Below, in pieces: positions 59,635 through 64,000 of a DNA stretch of 64,000 nt. The notes below the pieces were generated by a model. It was given only the letters and a program-made list of their open reading frames with translations, ran no database searches and had not been told where the DNA came from. The position numbers and the translations under genes are program-made. The stretch's first letter is position 1. Each line of letters begins with the position of its first letter. Source of the stretch: Streptomyces hyderabadensis. Lineage in GTDB: Bacteria > Actinomycetota > Actinomycetes > Streptomycetales > Streptomycetaceae. The stretch lies in the NCBI RefSeq assembly GCF_020404845.1, contig NZ_JAIOJZ010000024.1, forward strand, positions 1 to 64,000, read 5' to 3'.

Positions 59635-60855
59635 ATGCGTCGTGGAGGTCCTTCGGTGCTCGGCATCGTGCTGGCGGGCGGAGAGGGCAAACGCCTGATG
59701 CCCCTGACCGCGGACCGCGCCAAACCCGCGGTCACCTTCGGCGGCACCTACCGCCTGGTCGACTTCGTGCTGTCCAACCTGGTCAACGGCGACATCCTGC
59801 GCATCTGCGTCCTCACCCAGTACAAGTCGCACTCCCTGGACCGGCACATCACCACCACCTGGCGGATGTCGAGCCTGCTCGGCAACTACGTCACCCCGGT
59901 CCCCGCCCAGCAGCGCCTGGGCCCGCGCTGGTTCCTCGGCAGCGCCGACGCCATCCTGCAGTCCCTGAACCTGGTGCACGACGAACAGCCGGAGTACGTC
60001 GCGGTGTTCGGCGCCGACCACGTGTACCGGATGGACCCGCGCCAGATGCTCGCCCAGCACATCGAGTCCGGCGCGGGCGTCACCGTGGCCGGGATCCGGG
60101 TCCCGCGCGCCGAGTCGCCGTCCTTCGGCGTGATCACCCCGGGCTCCGACGGGCAGACCGTCACCGGCTTCCTGGAGAAGCCGGCCGACCCGCCCGGCCT
60201 CGCCGACGACCCCGGGTGCGTCTTCGCCTCGATGGGCAACTACGTCTTCACCACCAAGGCCCTCGTCGAGGCCCTGCACCGGGACGCCGAGGACCGGGAG
60301 TCCGTGCACGACATGGGCGGCTCGATCCTGCCCCAGCTCACCGACCGCGGCGAGGCCGCGCTGTACGACTTCAGCGCCAACCACGTGCCGGGGGAGACCT
60401 CCCGGGACCAGGGCTACTGGCGGGACGTGGGCACCCTGGACGCCTACTACGACGCCCACATGGACCTGATCGCCGAGCGGCCCGCCTTCAACCTCTACAA
60501 CCGCAACTGGCCGATCTACACCCACTCGACCCAGCTCTCGCCCGCCCGCTTCAACGCCGGCGGCATCGCCAGCGAGTCGATCATCAGCGCCGGTTGCCTC
60601 ATCCGGGGCCAGGTCACCCGGTCCGTGCTCTCCCCGGGCGTTGTGGTCGACCCGGGCGCGGTCGTGCAGGGCTCGGTGCTGCACGACAACGTGCACATCG
60701 GCCGCGGCGCGGTGGTGCGCGGGGCGGTCCTCGACAAGAACGTGGAGGTGCCGCCGGGCGCCACGATCGGCGTCAACCCGGAGCGGGACGGCGAGTTGTA
60801 CACCGTCTCCAAGGGCGGTGTGATCGCGCTGGGCAAGGGACAGCGGGTGCCGTGA
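59635..60855 (+). CDS. glgC: ADP-glucose pyrophosphorylase
   Basis: The 406-residue protein shows the nucleotidyltransferase signature [20 protein letters not shown] with [17 protein letters not shown], the ATP site [27 protein letters not shown], the glucose 1-phosphate site [20 protein letters not shown], and a C-terminal left-handed beta helix ([20 protein letters not shown]). It makes ADP-glucose from glucose 1-phosphate and ATP, the committing step of bacterial glycogen synthesis. ATG 59635 has GAGGGGAG upstream. A strong hairpin at 60891 ends the unit. Confidence 0.96.
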   Translation: MRRGGPSVLGIVLAGGEGKRLMPLTADRAKPAVTFGGTYRLVDFVLSNLVNGDILRICVLTQYKSHSLDRHITTTWRMSSLLGNYVTPVPAQQRLGPRWFLGSADAILQSLNLVHDEQPEYVAVFGADHVYRMDPRQMLAQHIESGAGVTVAGIRVPRAESPSFGVITPGSDGQTVTGFLEKPADPPGLADDPGCVFASMGNYVFTTKALVEALHRDAEDRESVHDMGGSILPQLTDRGEAALYDFSANHVPGETSRDQGYWRDVGTLDAYYDAHMDLIAERPAFNLYNRNWPIYTHSTQLSPARFNAGGIASESIISAGCLIRGQVTRSVLSPGVVVDPGAVVQGSVLHDNVHIGRGAVVRGAVLDKNVEVPPGATIGVNPERDGELYTVSKGGVIALGKGQRVP

Positions 60856-60890
60856 CGGACGGCCGCCCGGACGGGCGAGGGGACGGACGA

Positions 60891-60933
60891 CGGCTCCGGG
60901 CGCGCGTGATACGCGCGTTGAGCCCGGGGCCGT
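60891..60933 (+). terminator. Two-part hairpin after glgC
   Basis: An inner perfect stem, CGCGCGT / GAT / ACGCGCG (60901-60917), is framed by GGCTCCGGG (60892-60900) and GCCCGGGGCC (60922-60931), which also pair. The combined structure, 36 bp after glgC, looks like a strong Streptomyces terminator. Confidence 0.7.
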
Positions 60934-60993
60934 TGTCATGTCCCTGGACGTCAAGCGGAATCCGTGTTGTCATGCCTCTGCACCGCTGCTGTT

Positions 60994-61016
60994 ACATCGA
61001 TGTATGACATCGATGT
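60994..61016. promoter_or_regulatory. Two ACATCGATGT palindromes upstream of the GH2 gene
   Basis: ACATCGATGT occurs at 60994-61003 and again at 61007-61016, 13 bp apart. The first overlaps the -10 area of a possible promoter whose -35 is TTGTCA (60967-60972). Centred CG palindromes are typical of LacI/ROK-class operators. The GH2 start lies 42 bp downstream. A direct repeat, GTTGTCATG, at 60932 and 60966 adds to the promoter structure. Confidence 0.6.
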
Positions 61017-61057
61017 CCTGAGCCATCAGCCACCACCCGTTCTCGAGGAGAGGGTCA

Positions 61058-63676
61058 GTGCGCACCAAACGACTCAGAGACAAACTCGCCCTGTTGCTGG
61101 CAGCCGCGCTCGGCGTCGCGGGACTCGCCGCCGTACCGGCGGCCAACGCCGCCGACGGCGAAGGCACCGCGGAGGTCCACGGCCTGAAGGGCGAGTACTA
61201 CACCCAGTCCGCCCCCGGCGCCTTCGACTTCCACGAGCTGAAGGCCACCGGCTTCGACCAGCAGGTCGACTTCGACACCCTGGAGCCGCGACTCGCCTTC
61301 GCCACCGGGCAGTCGGACGACGTGAGCGTCCGCTGGACCGGCAAGCTGGTCCCGGAGAAGACCGGCGCCCACACCTTCTCGATCATCGGGGACAACGGCT
61401 TCCGCCTCTGGATCGGCGGACAGCTCGCCATCGATCACTGGGTCGACGACTGGGACCGCGAACAGACCGCCCAGCCCATCGAGCTGACGGCCGGCCAGTC
61501 CTACGACATCAAGCTGGAGTACTTCGAGCACTACGGCGGCTCCAACCTCCACCTGCGCTGGACCGAGCCCGGCGGCAGCAAGGAGGCGATCCCGCAGTCG
61601 GCGTTCCGCCTGCCCGACGGCTTCGACTACAACGGCGCGACGGCGACCACCGTCCAGTCCACCGGCCGCACCCTCAAGCTCGACTTCGCGAGCCCGCTGG
61701 CCGCGCCCCCGGCCGGTCTCACCGACCACCTGGAAGCGGTGATCGGCGGCGCCACCTGGCCGCTCGGCGAGACCAAGGTCGACCCCGCCGACCCCAGCGC
61801 CCTGCTCGTCGCCCTCGGCCAGCCCGTCGTCGGCAACAAGAACGGCGACGCCCCCGGCACCGCCGACGTCCGCTACGACGGCGAAGGCGGCCTCACCGAC
61901 GCCGAAGGCAACGTTGTCAACGCCTTCTGGAGCAGCGGCGGCAACAAGTCCACCTACGAGCTGCGCACCGACTGGGCCGACGAGGTCGGGCCGGACAACG
62001 CCCTGCCGGAGTACCCGCGCCCGCAGCTGACCCGCGACGACTGGCAGAACCTCAACGGCCGCTGGCAGTTCGCCGCCGCCGAGGCGGGCGAGCAGCCCCC
62101 GGTGGGCCAGAACCTCAAGGAGCGCATCCTCGTCCCGTACCCGGTGGAGTCCCAGCTCTCCGGCATCCAGCGGCACGAGGACCGCATGTGGTACCGCCGC
62201 ACCTTCACCGTGCCCCGCGACTGGCACATCGGCTCCGCCCAGCGGCTGAAGCTCAACTTCGGTGCCGTCGACTGGCAGTCCGAGGTGTACGTGAACGGCG
62301 TCAAGGTCGCCGACCACAAGGGCGGGTACGACAAGTTCAGCGCCGACGTCACCGACGCCCTCAAGCCCGGCCGCACCCAGGAGCTGATCGTCGGCGTCTA
62401 CGACCCGACCGACGCGGCGAACGGCGAGAACCCGCCGCTCGGCAAGCAGCGCCTGGACCCGAGCGGCATCTGGTACACGCCCAGCTCCGGCATCTGGCAG
62501 ACCGTCTGGATGGAGCCGGTCGCCCGGGACCACGTGGAGTCCCTGAAGCTCACCCCGCACGTCGACGGTGCGGCGAGCACCCTGACCGTCGAGCCCAAGG
62601 GCGTGCGCGACGGCGTCCGCGTCAAGGCCACGGCGTACGCCGGGCACCGCAAGGTCGCCACCGTGAGCGGCCGCACCGGCGAGCCGCTGACCCTGAAGAT
62701 CCGCGACCCGCGCCTGTGGTCGCCCGACGACCCGTTCCTGTACGACCTGAAGGTCACCGTGGGACACGACCGGGTCGACAGCTACTTCGGGATGCGCTCC
62801 ATCGCCGTCGAGAAGGTGAACGGCGTCCCGCGCACCATGCTCAACGGGAAGCCCACCTTCCTGATGGCCACCCTCGACCAGGGCTTCTGGCCGGACGGAC
62901 TGCACACCGCGCCCACCGACGAGGCCCTCGCCTACGACCTGAAGCTGCACAAGCAGCTTGGCTTCAACTCCGTGCGCAAGCACATCAAGGTCGAGCCCGA
63001 CCGCTGGTTCTACTGGGCGGACAAGCTGGGTCTGCTGGTGTGGCAGGACATGCCCGCGATGACCGCCGGGAAGAACCCGTCCACCGCCGCCCGCGCCGAG
63101 TACGAGCGCGAGATGAAGGAGATGATCGACGAACACGTCAGCCACCCGTCGATCATCATGTGGGTCACCTTCAACGAGGGCTGGGGCCAGTACGACATCG
63201 GCCGCGTCGCCGAGCAGGCCAAGGCCTGGGACCCGACCCGGCTCGTCAACAACCAGTCGGGCCTGAACCTCGGGGCCGACGGCGGCGCCGGCGACATCAT
63301 GGACGAGCACGGCTACCCGAGCCCCGCCCTGCCGCCGTCCCCGGACGGCGAACGCGCCCTGGTCTCGGGCGAGTACGGCGGCCTCGGCCTCGCGGTGCCC
63401 GGCCACGCCTGGTCCGTGCAGCAGTCGTACGTCGACGTCGACCCGCAGACGTACACGGACGACTACCTCACCAAGCTCGACGAGGTGCGCGCCCTGGTCT
63501 GCCGGGGCAGCAACGGCGCCGTCTACACCCAGATCTCGGACGTCGAGGGCGAGCTGAACGGCCTGACGACGTACGACCGCAAGGTGCTCAAGCCGGACGT
63601 CGAACGGGTGAAGGCCGCCCAGGAGGCCCTCATCCACGACGCGTCCCAGCCCACTCCGGCGGGCTGCACCGCCTGA
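61058..63676 (+). CDS. Secreted GH2 family glycoside hydrolase with PA14 domain
   Basis: The 872-residue protein has a signal peptide (to about residue 31, PAANA), a PA14 sugar-binding module (about 40-185: [20 protein letters not shown]), then the GH2 sandwich, immunoglobulin-like and barrel domains ([52 protein letters not shown]). The acid/base Glu is in [13 protein letters not shown] and a probable nucleophile in VSGEYGGLG. The substrate may be a beta-galactoside, mannoside or glucuronide. GTG 61058 has GGAGAGG upstream. The next gene is a GH92, which points to mannose-containing glycans. Tandem palindromes precede it. Confidence 0.92.
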   Translation: MRTKRLRDKLALLLAAALGVAGLAAVPAANAADGEGTAEVHGLKGEYYTQSAPGAFDFHELKATGFDQQVDFDTLEPRLAFATGQSDDVSVRWTGKLVPEKTGAHTFSIIGDNGFRLWIGGQLAIDHWVDDWDREQTAQPIELTAGQSYDIKLEYFEHYGGSNLHLRWTEPGGSKEAIPQSAFRLPDGFDYNGATATTVQSTGRTLKLDFASPLAAPPAGLTDHLEAVIGGATWPLGETKVDPADPSALLVALGQPVVGNKNGDAPGTADVRYDGEGGLTDAEGNVVNAFWSSGGNKSTYELRTDWADEVGPDNALPEYPRPQLTRDDWQNLNGRWQFAAAEAGEQPPVGQNLKERILVPYPVESQLSGIQRHEDRMWYRRTFTVPRDWHIGSAQRLKLNFGAVDWQSEVYVNGVKVADHKGGYDKFSADVTDALKPGRTQELIVGVYDPTDAANGENPPLGKQRLDPSGIWYTPSSGIWQTVWMEPVARDHVESLKLTPHVDGAASTLTVEPKGVRDGVRVKATAYAGHRKVATVSGRTGEPLTLKIRDPRLWSPDDPFLYDLKVTVGHDRVDSYFGMRSIAVEKVNGVPRTMLNGKPTFLMATLDQGFWPDGLHTAPTDEALAYDLKLHKQLGFNSVRKHIKVEPDRWFYWADKLGLLVWQDMPAMTAGKNPSTAARAEYEREMKEMIDEHVSHPSIIMWVTFNEGWGQYDIGRVAEQAKAWDPTRLVNNQSGLNLGADGGAGDIMDEHGYPSPALPPSPDGERALVSGEYGGLGLAVPGHAWSVQQSYVDVDPQTYTDDYLTKLDEVRALVCRGSNGAVYTQISDVEGELNGLTTYDRKVLKPDVERVKAAQEALIHDASQPTPAGCTA

Positions 63677-63735
63677 TCACCCGCACCCGGAGAAGAACCG
63701 CACGACACCGCAAGACCTTCCGGAGGTCCCCGCAC

Positions 63736-64000
63736 ATGAGAGGCACCCGGCGTCTGCGGCTGTGCGTGGCCGGGGTGGTGGCAGCGTCCGCGCTGCTCAC
63801 CGCCCCGGCGGCGCAGGCCGCCCCGACGACCGACCAGAACCTGACCGACCTCGTGAACCCGTTCATCGGGACCGAGAACGAGGGCAACACCTACCCCGGC
63901 GCGGCCGTGCCCTTCGGCATGGTGCAGTTCTCGCCGGACACCGGCCACAACGTCGGCTACGACTACTCCAACGACCACATCCGGGGCTTCTCCCTCGTCC
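63736..64000 (+). CDS. Secreted GH92 alpha-mannosidase, N-terminal part (cut by window edge)
   Basis: The ATG at 63736 has GGAGG 10 bp upstream and starts a signal peptide ([20 protein letters not shown], ending PAAQAA). The mature start [20 protein letters not shown], then [10 protein letters not shown], is the highly conserved GH92 N-terminus of exo-acting alpha-1,2-mannosidases, which usually need calcium. The frame continues past 64000 without a stop. It lies 59 bp after the GH2 gene in the same direction and likely shares its promoter and its ACATCGATGT operators. Confidence 0.9.
   Translation, partial: MRGTRRLRLCVAGVVAASALLTAPAAQAAPTTDQNLTDLVNPFIGTENEGNTYPGAAVPFGMVQFSPDTGHNVGYDYSNDHIRGFSLV

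Overview
The window is high-GC actinobacterial DNA and almost certainly Streptomyces. The coding strand shows strong G/C third-position bias and GTG starts, with TTGACn/TAnnnT promoters, Tat-like secretion signals and many secreted glycoside hydrolases. Several proteins are recognisable Streptomyces types: a CYP158A biflaviolin synthase, monomeric NADP-isocitrate dehydrogenase, XlnA and AbfB. No rRNA, tRNA, CRISPR array, insertion sequence or phage module was found. Gene order around 9-14 kb recalls the S. coelicolor SCO6998-SCO7000 neighbourhood, but that is from memory and unchecked.

Layout, 1-9 kb: a truncated metzincin-like protease whose catalytic Glu is replaced by Gln; a large ATPase-LuxR regulator; a non-coding tract with ~91-bp repeats; then a compact locus of a TPR-CHAT (caspase-like) protease divergent from a signal-less S8 subtilase, a sigma-70-family factor and a translationally coupled small protein. 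This intracellular protease/sigma locus is the best candidate for an undescribed signalling or conflict system. 9-27 kb: CYP158A P450, N-formylglutamate amidohydrolase-like protein, DUF5713 protein, isocitrate dehydrogenase, MscS channel, amino-acid permease, a three-gene glycerol/polyol kinase and flavoprotein operon, a flippase-like membrane protein, an ABC exporter behind a MerR-type leaderless promoter, and a GAF-SpoIIE phosphatase with an RsbW-like domain.

27-36.4 kb: an alpha-glucan regulon. Two nearly identical LacI repressors flank a 1430-residue GH87-type alpha-1,3-glucanase; an EEP-family membrane protein and a secreted GH13 alpha-amylase follow. CTTGCGG/CTTGCAG-type operator sequences recur at the promoters. 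36.5-42 kb: NlpC/P60 hydrolase, hypothetical and TPR-like proteins, a GNAT enzyme, a possible 24-residue peptide gene next to 7-bp tandem repeats, and a chloramphenicol-exporter-like MFS protein.

42-51 kb looks accessory: a zinc alcohol dehydrogenase, an HSL-type esterase, a PucR-like regulator broken by an in-frame amber codon, an eCIS-type effector with an HELIH metalloprotease motif, and the divergent xylan pair abfB/xlnA sharing CGAAAGTTTCG operators. 51-64 kb: panD, GNAT, a racemase-like protein, a proline-rich protein, gnd, an Rpf/LysM/M23 wall hydrolase, an EamA-type transporter, an FhuF-like protein, glgA-glgC, and a secreted GH2-GH92 pair behind tandem ACATCGATGT palindromes, the last gene cut by the window edge.
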